Part shown: positions 43,931 through 52,570 of the stretch, piece after piece
Position numbering within the stretch: position 1 is the first letter of the stretch
Layout of the letters: each line of letters opens with the position of its first letter
Assembly (NCBI GenBank): GCA_049700455.1
Contig: JBNAVJ010000002.1
Coordinates: forward strand, 62,001 to 126,000
Origin: JBNAVJ01 sp049700455
GTDB lineage: Bacteria; Bacteroidota; Ignavibacteria; Tepidaquicellales; Tepidaquicellaceae
DNA: 64,000 nt
Direction: 5' to 3'
Program-made: the position numbers and the translations under genes
Notes under the pieces: generated by a model
Seen by the model: only the letters and a program-made list of their open reading frames with translations
Database searches by the model: none
Told to the model about the DNA's origin: nothing

Positions 43931-45070
43931 TTAGTTTAAAAAATCACTCAAAGATTTTCTGAAACATCTTCGGCGCTTGTGTTGGCGAGATTCAAAGTAT
44001 TTCCAGTGTCCCTGTACAAGTGTATTTGTTTCAAGTTCAATGTTAGTTTCGGCTGAAATAACTTTATTCTTTATACAAGATTTTGTCAACTCTACCATTA
44101 ATAAAGCATCCGCTCCTCTCCCTTGCAAATCAGGTCTAATAGCACCAACATACAAATCAATTTTCCTATTATGCTTACTAAGAGCTTTCATAATTTCTAT
44201 AAAGCCAAATGGGAATAATTTGCCACCTGTTTTTTTCAATGCTTTTGATAACGATGGTAATCCAATTACAAATCCAGCCACGCTATTTTCAGTATCAAGT
44301 ACCAATTTTACATAGTCAGGTAAAACAAAACTCAAATATTGCTTTATATATTTCTGAATTTGTTTTTCTGTGAGTGGAACAAATCCAAAGAGGTTTTTAT
44401 ATGCCGAATTCAGTGTTGCAAACAAATCATTTGCATAAGGTAATAACTCTTTTCTTGTTTTCGCATCCAGGACCCTAAGGTTAAGTTTTTCAGAAACAAT
44501 CTTTGCAATTCTTTCTGCTCTTTCAGGGATTTCAGAAGGGACCTTTATTTCAAACTCTACCCAATCAACCTCTTTATTGAAACCCAACCTTTCCAGATGA
44601 ACAGGATAATATGGATAGTTATAAATTGTTGCAAGTGTTCCCTCCTCCTCAAAACCTTCAATTAACATCCCTTCATAATCCATATCAGAAAAACCAAGCG
44701 GTCCATTTATATAATCCAGATTGTTTTCTTTACCCCATTGGGCTACCTTATCAATCAAAGCTTTAGAAACATTTTCATCATCAATAAAATCAATCCAGCC
44801 AAACCTGATAGCTCTCTGTTTCCACAATTCATTAAACCGATGGTTTATAATCCCCGCTATTCTACCGACAATATTTTCCCCTCTATATGCCAGCCATTGT
44901 TTTGAGCTACAAAACTCATACGCCGGATTCTTCTGAGGGAGAAAGGTCTCAAATTCATCTTTGTAGAATGGGGGAACAAAGTAAGGACAATTCCTATACA
45001 GTTCCAGAGGAAATTCAACAAACTTCCTCAAATCCGACTTGCTTGTTACTTGTTTTAACTCTATTTCCAA
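43931..45070 (-). CDS. GNAT-like N-acetyltransferase, unknown substrate
   Basis: A 379-residue soluble protein conserved in Bacteroidota as far as I recognise it. The N-terminus (DLRKFVEFPLELYRNCPYFV) and the GENIVGRIAGIINHRFNE segment resemble GNAT acetyltransferase strands. The C-terminal half contains a second GNAT-like block with LVLDTENSVAGFVIGLPS and AIRPDLQGRGADALLMVEL, the latter fitting the acetyl-CoA loop (Q/R-x-x-G-x-G/A). It may be a tandem-GNAT protein. No membrane helix or signal. It is separated from the TPR gene by only 13 bases. The substrate cannot be inferred. Confidence 0.7.
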   Translation of the reverse strand: MEIELKQVTSKSDLRKFVEFPLELYRNCPYFVPPFYKDEFETFLPQKNPAYEFCSSKQWLAYRGENIVGRIAGIINHRFNELWKQRAIRFGWIDFIDDENVSKALIDKVAQWGKENNLDYINGPLGFSDMDYEGMLIEGFEEEGTLATIYNYPYYPVHLERLGFNKEVDWVEFEIKVPSEIPERAERIAKIVSEKLNLRVLDAKTRKELLPYANDLFATLNSAYKNLFGFVPLTEKQIQKYIKQYLSFVLPDYVKLVLDTENSVAGFVIGLPSLSKALKKTGGKLFPFGFIEIMKALSKHNRKIDLYVGAIRPDLQGRGADALLMVELTKSCIKNKVISAETNIELETNTLVQGHWKYFESRQHKRRRCFRKSLSDFLN

Positions 45071-45178
45071 ATATTAATAAATAAAAATTAAATATACTAA
45101 TTCTAAAACTCATAAAAACTATAGTACAGCACTAATAAAACAATTTACTTTTTCCTATTGTATTGAGCCCCCGTTTAA

Positions 45179-45216
45179 TAAAAAAAGCAGGAACTTTCAG
45201 AATGAGGTTCCTGCTT
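45179..45216 (-). terminator. Rho-independent terminator of pckG
   Basis: On the minus strand a ten-base stem AAGCAGGAAC / GTTCCTGCTT with a 12-base loop is followed directly by a run of seven Ts. It lies about 20 bases after the stop of the PEP carboxykinase gene, exactly where a transcription end is expected. Confidence 0.85.
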
Positions 45217-45235
45217 GTGTGGATTTTAGCAATTA

Positions 45236-47020
45236 TTAATTTTTTAGTCTTTGTTCAATTTTATCTAATTGAGTCAGAAGTTCTCCAGGAAGTTTTTCTC
45301 CAAAGATTTTGTAATACTCTCTCATCTCATTTATTTCTTCAAGCCATTCCTGCTTATTAATTTCAAACAGTTTTTTAAATTTGTTTTTATCTATATCCAG
45401 ACCTGTTAAATCTATTGTCTCAGGTTTCGGTAATCTTCCAATTGGAGTTTCAGCATATTCACCTTTACCTTCAATTCGCTCAATTACCCATTTCAGCACA
45501 CGAATATTATCGCCATATCCGGGCCATATAAACTTACCATTTTCATCTTTTCTGAACCAATTGACATAAAATATTTTGGGGAGTTTATGTGACTCGGTCA
45601 TTCTACCAATCTGAATCCAGTGAGCAAAATAATCGCCCATATGATATCCACAGAAAGGGAGCATAGCAAAAGGATCATGTCTAAGCTTTCCAACGGTACC
45701 TGCTGCCGCTGCTGTAGTTTCAGATGCAGCTGCAGAACCCATAAATACACCATGATTCCAATCGTATGCCTCATTTACCAACGGAACAACTGACGAACGA
45801 CGCCCACCAAAAAGAAATGCACTAATAGGAACACCTCTGGGGTTTTCCCAATCAGGATCAATAACCGGGCATTGATGGGCAGGGGCAGTAAATCTTGCGT
45901 TTGGATGCGCTGCATATCTACCGCTTGATGGAGTCCAATCGTTTTTGTTCCAATCTATAAGATGTGCTGGTGGTTCATCGGTCATTCCTTCCCACCAAAC
46001 ATCGCCATCATCGGTAAAGGCTGTATTTGTGAAAATTGAATTCTTCTCACAGGATAACATAGCATTTTTATTCGTTTTCATAGAAGTCCCCGGCGCAACA
46101 CCAAAGAAACCTGCTTCAGGATTTATGGCATATAATCTTCCATCAGGGCCAAATTTCATCCATGCTATATCATCTCCAACAGTTTCCACTTTCCATCCAG
46201 GTAAGGAGGGTTCCATCATTGCAAGATTTGTTTTTCCACAAGCTGATGGGAATGCAGCTGCAATATATCTCTTTTCGCCGTTTGGAGGAGTAATTCCTAC
46301 AATTAGCATATGTTCGGCAAGCCAACCTTCTTCTTTTGCCATTACTGATGCTATTCTTAATGAAAAACATTTCTTACCTAATAATGCATTCCCTCCATAC
46401 CCACTTCCATAAGACCATATCATTTTTTCTTCCGGGAAATGAACAATATATTTCGTGTCATTGCAGGGCCAGGGAACATCTTTTTTCCCATCTGTTAAAG
46501 GATAACCTACCGAATGCAAACATGGGACAAAATGACCATCTTCCCCGAGCACATCCAGAACCTTCTGTCCCATTCGTGTCATTATTCTCATATTTACAAC
46601 AACATAAATTGAATCAGTAAGTTGAACTCCTATATGTGATATCTTAGAACCTAATGGTCCCATAGAAAATGGAATAACATACATTGTTCTTCCACGCATT
46701 GAACCTTGATAGAGTTCCCTCATTATTTTTTTAATTTTTACAGGATCTTCCCAATTGTTAGTAGGACCTGCATCTTCTTTATTTACTGAACAAATAAATG
46801 TTCTGTCTTCAACCCTCGCCACATCCTTTGGGTCAGAGACAACCCAATAACTATTAGGACGCTTTGGAATAGGCACAAAAGAACCATTTTCCACAACCTT
46901 TTGAATAAGCATCTGATTTTCTTCTTCCGAACCATCACACCAGTGTATTGCATCCGGTTGACATAAAGCAACCATCTCGTTTACCCATTGAAGTAACTTT
47001 TTGTTTTTAGTCATTATCAA
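45236..47020 (-). CDS. pckG: Phosphoenolpyruvate carboxykinase (GTP)
   Basis: A 594-residue GTP-dependent PEPCK, interconverting oxaloacetate and PEP for gluconeogenesis or anaplerosis. The diagnostic P-loop with reactive Cys is FPSACGKTN at 257-265. METVGDDIAWMKFG-type metal site and NPEAGFFGVAPGTS (about 300) follow, and the specificity block FLFGGRRSS is present. Length equals the GTP-type family, not the roughly 540-residue ATP-type. An internal start at Met3 is also possible. The gene overlaps the end of the AI-2E-type transporter gene by 14 bases and ends at a good terminator. Confidence 0.96.
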   Translation of the reverse strand: MIMTKNKKLLQWVNEMVALCQPDAIHWCDGSEEENQMLIQKVVENGSFVPIPKRPNSYWVVSDPKDVARVEDRTFICSVNKEDAGPTNNWEDPVKIKKIMRELYQGSMRGRTMYVIPFSMGPLGSKISHIGVQLTDSIYVVVNMRIMTRMGQKVLDVLGEDGHFVPCLHSVGYPLTDGKKDVPWPCNDTKYIVHFPEEKMIWSYGSGYGGNALLGKKCFSLRIASVMAKEEGWLAEHMLIVGITPPNGEKRYIAAAFPSACGKTNLAMMEPSLPGWKVETVGDDIAWMKFGPDGRLYAINPEAGFFGVAPGTSMKTNKNAMLSCEKNSIFTNTAFTDDGDVWWEGMTDEPPAHLIDWNKNDWTPSSGRYAAHPNARFTAPAHQCPVIDPDWENPRGVPISAFLFGGRRSSVVPLVNEAYDWNHGVFMGSAAASETTAAAAGTVGKLRHDPFAMLPFCGYHMGDYFAHWIQIGRMTESHKLPKIFYVNWFRKDENGKFIWPGYGDNIRVLKWVIERIEGKGEYAETPIGRLPKPETIDLTGLDIDKNKFKKLFEINKQEWLEEINEMREYYKIFGEKLPGELLTQLDKIEQRLKN

Positions 47021-48077
47021 TCCTTTCTTTATTTTTTGTTTCTCTAATATTATACGACATTAAAATAGAAAGAGGTCTTGTTTGTTCAAACTTACTCAAG
47101 ACTATCTTAATCATACTCATTATAGGTACCGATAGAATCATCCCAACTATCCCCCAAAGATAACCCCAGAATATAAGCGAAAATAATAGTAGTATGGGAC
47201 TTAAATTAAGTTTATCTCCAAGCACTTTAGGCTCTATTATATTACCTACAACATTTGCAGATACTATCATCAGTACAAGAATTATTATTGGCTTAGTATA
47301 TTCACCTTCAAATTGGATGAGAGAAATAGTAAAAGGTAAAAGTGTAGATATCAGCGACCCTATCGTTGGTATAAACGCCATCAGAAAAGCAAGAAATCCC
47401 CAAACAAAAAAGAAATCTACTTTAAAAACCCAGAGTATAACAGTAACAAGCAATCCATACGAGAGATTAATTAATGTCTTACCAAGAATATATTTTCTTA
47501 CCTCATGAAATATATCGGTAAGTGCATCAGCAATCTTTCTTGCACGGTCAGTTGAAAACGCATTTAATATTCTTTTTCTTATACTTCCAATTTCAGAAAT
47601 AAGAAATATAATATAAATTAAAATTAGAACAAAGTTTGCAAATAAATTTACAATACTGGAAACAACACCTGAGGCATATTGAGTCAGTTTTTCTGTAGTA
47701 ACAAGTCCTGATAAATTAATTCCTCTCATAAATTCATAACGTGCAAAATATTCAGTAAATTTCGAGACTAGAACACTTCCCTTTTCAACATACTCAGGAA
47801 TCTTTCCCTGAAACGATGTTATACTGGTAAGGACAAAAAGACTGGTAATATTACTGAGTAAAATAATAACAATAACAACAATTATAAGAGCTATTGGTCC
47901 TGGAATTTTTTTGGTCTTCAACCATTCATAAAATGGTTCAAAGAGAAATGCAATTATCACAGCAATGAAGAAAGGTAGAAAAATAGACTGTAGTTCCTTT
48001 AATACGTAAAAAGAAAAACCAACAACAAAAAGCCCTGCAACAATGCTCAAAAAACGATTTGTCTTTATATCATTCAA
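47007..48077 (-). CDS. AI-2E transporter family membrane protein (PerM-like)
   Basis: A 356-residue membrane protein with about eight helices in the arrangement of the PerM/UPF0118 family: two or three helices at the N-terminus, a hydrophilic loop (about 75-140), then a cluster including FVWGFLAFLMAFIPTIGSLIS and a final GNIIEPKVLGDKLNLSPI motif with the conserved E-P and G-L/K turn. Members were named after autoinducer-2 export but also include ion exchangers, so the substrate here is open. It lies one base after queC and overlaps pckG. The three may share a transcript by position only. Confidence 0.85.
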   Translation of the reverse strand: MNDIKTNRFLSIVAGLFVVGFSFYVLKELQSIFLPFFIAVIIAFLFEPFYEWLKTKKIPGPIALIIVVIVIILLSNITSLFVLTSITSFQGKIPEYVEKGSVLVSKFTEYFARYEFMRGINLSGLVTTEKLTQYASGVVSSIVNLFANFVLILIYIIFLISEIGSIRKRILNAFSTDRARKIADALTDIFHEVRKYILGKTLINLSYGLLVTVILWVFKVDFFFVWGFLAFLMAFIPTIGSLISTLLPFTISLIQFEGEYTKPIIILVLMIVSANVVGNIIEPKVLGDKLNLSPILLLFSLIFWGYLWGIVGMILSVPIMSMIKIVLSKFEQTRPLSILMSYNIRETKNKERIDND

Positions 48078-48078
48078 T

Positions 48079-48765
48079 TTAAGTATAATTAATTACCTTT
48101 CTATATTGGAGAGGGTCTTTTACTCCAGCAAGTTGAAAACCACGCAATCGCAATGCACAGCTGTCACACTCCCCACAGGCTATAGTATTACTCCTATAAC
48201 AGGACCATGTCAAATGTAAGGGACTTTTATACCTTAAGGAAGCCTTTACTATATCTTTTTTACTCATATGCAGTACTGGAGTTTCTATCTTAATATTCGT
48301 AGATGGTTTGGTACCGTACTTAATCAATTCGTTAAATGCTTTAAAAAAAACTTTTCTACAATCTGGATAACCACTCGAATCCTCTTCGACTGCCCCAATG
48401 AAAATCCTCTTCGCACCTATTACCTCAGCCCAACTGGTAGCAATTGCAAGTATATTAGCATTTCTAAAAGGGACATAACTTGTGGGAACAGATTTTCGCT
48501 TAAGATTTGCCCGCGTCACTTCAATGTTTTTATCAGTCAGGGAAGAACCACCTATATCTTTAAGGTACTTTACATCAACAACAAGTCGGTATTTAACATC
48601 AAAGAAATCCGCAATTTCGTAGAAAGCCCTCAACTCACGTTTTTCTGTTCGCTGTCCGTAATTAAGATGAAGAAACGCAAGTTCATATTTTCGTTTTGCA
48701 ATAGCAGCACTCAGTGCACTATCCATACCACCGCTAACAAGAACAACTGCAAGCTGTTTTTTCAT
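48079..48765 (-). CDS. queC: 7-cyano-7-deazaguanine synthase
   Basis: A 228-residue ATP-dependent enzyme converting carboxydeazaguanine to preQ0 in queuosine biosynthesis. The PP-loop is VLVSGGMDSALSAAI (8-22), followed by FLHLNYGQRTEKRELRAF. The C-terminal zinc site is CYRSNTIACGECDSCALRLRGF, with four Cys in the QueC spacing. PTSYVPFRNANILAIATSWA is a further family block. Length is normal. QueF, the next pathway enzyme but one, is encoded about 3 kb away on the same strand. QueD and QueE are not in the window. Confidence 0.95.
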   Translation of the reverse strand: MKKQLAVVLVSGGMDSALSAAIAKRKYELAFLHLNYGQRTEKRELRAFYEIADFFDVKYRLVVDVKYLKDIGGSSLTDKNIEVTRANLKRKSVPTSYVPFRNANILAIATSWAEVIGAKRIFIGAVEEDSSGYPDCRKVFFKAFNELIKYGTKPSTNIKIETPVLHMSKKDIVKASLRYKSPLHLTWSCYRSNTIACGECDSCALRLRGFQLAGVKDPLQYRKVINYT

Positions 48766-48779
48766 ATATACAAATATAA

Positions 48780-48827
48780 AAAAAATACGATATCATAGCA
48801 AAAAAAATTTTTGATATCGTATTTTTT
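48780..48827 (-). terminator. Rho-independent terminator after the CoA transferase gene
   Basis: A perfect 16-base stem (AAAAAATACGATATCA with TGATATCGTATTTTTT) closes a 16-base AT loop, beginning six bases after the stop of the CoA transferase gene and running into a T-tract on the minus strand. It is symmetric, so the opposite strand also ends in Ts. It would separate that gene from queC. Confidence 0.8.
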
Positions 48828-48833
48828 CTATTT

Positions 48834-50147
48834 TTACCAGAGCCACTTAAATTCTCGAGCCTGACGTTCCAAATCATCTCTAAACTTCGGATGTGCCACA
48901 TTAATCAGAGCTTTCACCCTCTCACGAAGAGTTTTACCATAAAGATCAGCAATACCATATTCAGTAATTATATATTGTACATCCCCACGCGTTGTAACAA
49001 CACCAGAACCAGGAGTTAGAATTGGTACAATTTTAGAAATAGTTTCGTTTTTCGTAGTGGACGCAAAAGCAAGGATTGGTTTACCCCCTTTACTTCTCAT
49101 AGCACCTCTTATAAAATCAAGCTGCCCTCCGAAACCAGAATAAATTCTTGTTCCAAAAGAATCACTACAAACCTGGCCACTCAAATCAACTTGAATTGCT
49201 GAATTAATTGATACCATTTTATCATTACGGGCAATATTAAAAGGATCATTCACAAACTTTGAAGAACGAAATTCTATTAAAGGATTATTATCAATATACT
49301 CAAAAAGTTTTTTGGTACCAATTACAAATGAAGCAACTACTTTGTTAGGAAGAAAAGTTTTCTTTTCCCCGTTTACTACTCCAGATTCAATTAGTTCTAT
49401 TAATCCATCTGAAAACATTTCAGTATGTACACCAAGATTTTTCTTTTCTCGGAGAAAAGGCAAAACAGCATCCGGTATCGCTCCAATACCCATCTGAAGT
49501 GTTGACTCATCTTCAATCAGGGTAGAAATATGTTCGGCGATTTTCTGGAAAATCTTTTTCTCCTCTTCAGTTACATTAGTATCAACCATTGGAACATCCA
49601 ATAACTCTTCATCAATTTCAACAACATATTTTATTTTGCTGATATGGATAAAGTTATCACCAAGAACCCTTGGCATCTTTGTGTTTACCTGGGCAATTAC
49701 AACTTTGGCACTTTCCGCAGCAATTTTAGAAACCTCATTACTCACTCCAAACGAACAATAACCGTGTTCATCAGGTGGGGAAAGATGTAACATACAGACG
49801 TCTATCGGTAATCTACCTAATTCCATCATATATCCAATTTCAGAGAGAAATACCGGATAGAAGTCTGCACGCCCTTCGTTAACCGCTTTCCTCACATTCC
49901 CAGCTACAAATAAGGCAGCATGTGTAAAATGCCCCTGCATTTCTGGTTCTATATATGGAGCCTTATGAAAAGTTGTAAGATGCACCACCCGCACATTTTC
50001 CAATTCTTTATATCGTGCACACATTGCATTAACAAGCACGGTGGGGTAGGCACTATTAGCATGAAGATAAACTGTATCACCAGATTTAATTACACTTACT
50101 GCCTCTTCAGCTGATACTACCTTACTCTTGTACTTTTGAAGGAACAT
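48834..50147 (-). CDS. Acetyl-CoA hydrolase/transferase family (4-hydroxybutyrate CoA-transferase-like)
   Basis: A 437-residue family I-type CoA transferase. MGIGAIPDAVLPFL and HTEMFSDGLIELIESG contain the catalytic Glu region, QVDLSGQVCSDS follows, and the C-terminus has VTTRGDVQYIITEYGIADLYG with the family's G-x-G/EYG signature. AHPKFRDDLERQA closes it. Such enzymes move CoA between acetyl-CoA and another acid (butyrate, succinate, 4-hydroxybutyrate), recovering energy from acyl-CoA. The exact acid is uncertain. It stands between queC and fumC, with 160 bases upstream where nothing beyond a promoter is expected. Confidence 0.9.
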   Translation of the reverse strand: MFLQKYKSKVVSAEEAVSVIKSGDTVYLHANSAYPTVLVNAMCARYKELENVRVVHLTTFHKAPYIEPEMQGHFTHAALFVAGNVRKAVNEGRADFYPVFLSEIGYMMELGRLPIDVCMLHLSPPDEHGYCSFGVSNEVSKIAAESAKVVIAQVNTKMPRVLGDNFIHISKIKYVVEIDEELLDVPMVDTNVTEEEKKIFQKIAEHISTLIEDESTLQMGIGAIPDAVLPFLREKKNLGVHTEMFSDGLIELIESGVVNGEKKTFLPNKVVASFVIGTKKLFEYIDNNPLIEFRSSKFVNDPFNIARNDKMVSINSAIQVDLSGQVCSDSFGTRIYSGFGGQLDFIRGAMRSKGGKPILAFASTTKNETISKIVPILTPGSGVVTTRGDVQYIITEYGIADLYGKTLRERVKALINVAHPKFRDDLERQAREFKWLW

Positions 50148-50308
50148 CCTAAATGATTTGATTTTACTTAGAAGAATTTATGTAAAAATATATGAAATAT
50201 GCCACTTAAAAAATGTAAATTTTCGGATATAAAATTCAGATTTATCATAAAGGAATACTACACAAATATCCCCTATTATCAGGATAAATAACTTTCCGTT
50301 TCACTTAT

Positions 50309-51700
50309 TTATATATTACCTACCATCTTTTTAGGATCAACCCATTCATCAAATTGTTCGCTGGTAAGCAAGCCAAGTTCAATAGCAGCCTCACGAAGTG
50401 TTTTATTTTCCTTGTGAGCTTTCTTTGCAATTTTAGCAGCATTTTCATAACCAATATGAGGATTCAATGCTGTTACAAGCATTAATGAATTTTCAAGATG
50501 TCTTTCTATTACCGGATAATTTGGCTCTATTCCCACTACACAATTTTTATTAAAAGATTCACAAGCATCCCCCAGAAATCTAGCTGAGTTCAGGAAGTTA
50601 AGAATTATCATTGGCTTAAAAACATTCAGTTCAAAATGACCGTTCATTCCTCCAACAGTAATAGCAGTATCATTCCCAATAACCTGAGCACAAACCATTG
50701 TCAAAGCTTCGGCTTGAGTGGGATTCACCTTACCAGGCATAATAGAAGAACCAGGTTCGTTTTCAGGTAAAAGGATTTCTCCAATTCCACTTCTTGGTCC
50801 AGACGCCAGTAATCTTATATCGTTAGCAATCTTCATCAGACTAACTGCAAGAGTTTTCAAAGCACCTGATGCTTCTACTATTGCATCATGAGATGCAAGT
50901 GACTCAAACTTATTTTCTGCTGTTATAAAAGGCATACCTGTCAATTCAGAAATATACTTTGCAACAAGTCTGTCATATCCTTTTGGTACATTTAAACCTG
51001 TTCCAACTGCCGACCCTCCCAATGCAAGCTCAGAAAGATGCTTGAGCGAATTTTTAATCGCACGTAATCCGTGTTCAATTTGTGATACATAGCCGGAAAA
51101 CTCCTGACCTAAAGTAAGCGGCGTAGCATCCATTAGATGAGTGCGACCTATCTTAACAACTTCACGAAACTTCTCCGACTTTTCCTTTAGAGTATTCATT
51201 AAAGCTTCAGCCTTTGGGATAGTGTTTTCTACAACCATTTTGTAAGCAGCAATATGCATTGCGGTTGGAAATGTATCGTTGGAAGATTGGGATTTATTAA
51301 CATCATCGTTTGGATGCAAAAACTTTTTCTCATCGTCAAGTCTTCCTCCTTTCAACACGTGTCCACGATTTGCAATCACCTCATTTACATTCATATTAGT
51401 TTGAGTACCTGAACCTGTTTGCCAGACAACGAGGGGAAATTGGTCATCAAGTTTCCCATCTAAAATTTCATCACATACCTGACAAATCAGTTTCATCTTC
51501 TCCTCTGAAAGTACTCCAAGTTCATAGTTAGCCATTGCTGCTGCTTTTTTCAAAATTCCAAAAGCATAAATAATTTCTTTTGGCATTAATTGATTGCCAA
51601 TTTTAAAATTGTTTTTTGACCGCTGGGTTTGAGCCCCCCAGTATTTATCTGCGGGAACCTTAACTTCACCCATTGTGTCTCTTTCAATTCGGTATTCCAT
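50309..51700 (-). CDS. fumC: Fumarate hydratase, class II
   Basis: A 463-residue iron-free fumarase of the aspartase/fumarase superfamily, hydrating fumarate to malate in the TCA cycle. The class signature GSSIMPGKVNPTQAEAL is complete, and SGTQTNMNVNEVIANR and GRTHLMDATPLTLGQEFSGY are the other two active-site regions. I use the ATG at 51700 (MEYRIERDTMGEVKVP), because the conserved sequence begins there and the longer start would run into queF. It follows queF by four bases, so the two may be co-transcribed. Confidence 0.95.
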   Translation of the reverse strand: MEYRIERDTMGEVKVPADKYWGAQTQRSKNNFKIGNQLMPKEIIYAFGILKKAAAMANYELGVLSEEKMKLICQVCDEILDGKLDDQFPLVVWQTGSGTQTNMNVNEVIANRGHVLKGGRLDDEKKFLHPNDDVNKSQSSNDTFPTAMHIAAYKMVVENTIPKAEALMNTLKEKSEKFREVVKIGRTHLMDATPLTLGQEFSGYVSQIEHGLRAIKNSLKHLSELALGGSAVGTGLNVPKGYDRLVAKYISELTGMPFITAENKFESLASHDAIVEASGALKTLAVSLMKIANDIRLLASGPRSGIGEILLPENEPGSSIMPGKVNPTQAEALTMVCAQVIGNDTAITVGGMNGHFELNVFKPMIILNFLNSARFLGDACESFNKNCVVGIEPNYPVIERHLENSLMLVTALNPHIGYENAAKIAKKAHKENKTLREAAIELGLLTSEQFDEWVDPKKMVGNI

Positions 51701-51704
51701 AGTT

Positions 51705-52076
51705 TTATTTTTTAAAGTTTTTTTGATTGTATGTTGCAATTACTGTAGATTGTAACCCTCCTCGTGTTGTAAACTCCCCCTTAACCTCAATCCATTTTGG
51801 TTTCAGAACCGCTACAAGATCATCAAGTATCCTGTTAATTACATTTTCATAAAAAATCCCATCGTTTCGAAATGATTGTAGGTAAAATTTTAATGATTTT
51901 AATTCAATACATTTACGATTTGCAATATATGAAATAGTTATTGTTCCAAAATCAGGTTGGCCTGTTTTAGGACATACTGAAGTAAATTCCTTTGTTTGAT
52001 GAATAATAAGATACTCCCTCTCGGGATAAGAATTTTCAAATACTTCTAAAAGGCCACGTCGTTTATTGTTATCCAT
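51705..52076 (-). CDS. queF: NADPH-dependent 7-cyano-7-deazaguanine reductase
   Basis: A 123-residue T-fold enzyme reducing preQ0 to preQ1 in queuosine biosynthesis. EFTSVCPKTGQPDFGTITI carries the catalytic Cys that forms the thioimide, and ELKSLKFYLQSFRNDGIFYE is the substrate-binding signature. Its size marks the short, single-domain (YkvM) QueF type. I prefer the ATG at 52076 over a TTG six codons earlier. The gene lies four bases before fumC on the same strand. queC is about 3 kb away. Confidence 0.94.
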   Translation of the reverse strand: MDNNKRRGLLEVFENSYPEREYLIIHQTKEFTSVCPKTGQPDFGTITISYIANRKCIELKSLKFYLQSFRNDGIFYENVINRILDDLVAVLKPKWIEVKGEFTTRGGLQSTVIATYNQKNFKK

Positions 52077-52216
52077 TGAGGTTTTTATGTACAAATGTAT
52101 GTAATGTGTTTTTGAAATACATTATAAAAATAAAGACCTACCTGAGAAAAACTAATTTTAGGTAGTTGCTAACTATCTTAATTTCAACAAAATTTAAATT
52201 TTAATATTTTGTTTTT

Positions 52217-52564
52217 GTGAAAAAAGTAACAAAAAGAAAGTGGCATAGATATTTTTTTCTAAAGTATGCAATTTTAATAAACAGAAATTTGCTTACAGAT
52301 AAATGTCCAGAATGTCATACGCCTTTGAGCCTCGAACGACTTCCTATGAAGGGACTCAAGCAAAAATTACGGAAAATCATTGGTATTAGATACTATCACT
52401 GTAAAGAATGTAAACAGGATAAGTATTATTTCTCATACAAGCTTACTCCAAACTTACAACCTGTTTTAAAAAACTATCTTATAGCTTTGCTCTTTTTCAT
52501 TATTGTATATTACCTAACAGAAACAATAATAGATATTGTTTACCAAGTTATATCAAATGATTAA
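52217..52564 (+). CDS. Small zinc-ribbon membrane protein of unknown function
   Basis: A 115-residue protein beginning at a GTG. A basic N-terminus (KKVTKRKWHRYFFLK) leads to a zinc-ribbon-like pair of cysteine knuckles, CPEC and CKEC, about 38 residues apart. A hydrophobic helix follows near the C-terminus (LIALLFFIIVYYLTETII). It might be a membrane-tethered metal or nucleic-acid-binding protein, but I do not recognise a family. It converges on mgtE with six bases between stops, and no other gene shares its strand locally. Confidence 0.6.
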   Translation: MKKVTKRKWHRYFFLKYAILINRNLLTDKCPECHTPLSLERLPMKGLKQKLRKIIGIRYYHCKECKQDKYYFSYKLTPNLQPVLKNYLIALLFFIIVYYLTETIIDIVYQVISND

Positions 52565-52570
52565 GAAAAG

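Noticed and set aside
45163..45360. A 65-codon plus-strand frame after pckG
   Set aside because: It is made from the pckG terminator hairpin and the antisense of the pckG end.
48268..48798. A 176-codon plus-strand frame
   Set aside because: It overlaps queC on the other strand and runs through the terminator hairpin. The queC motifs are complete, so this is not a gene.
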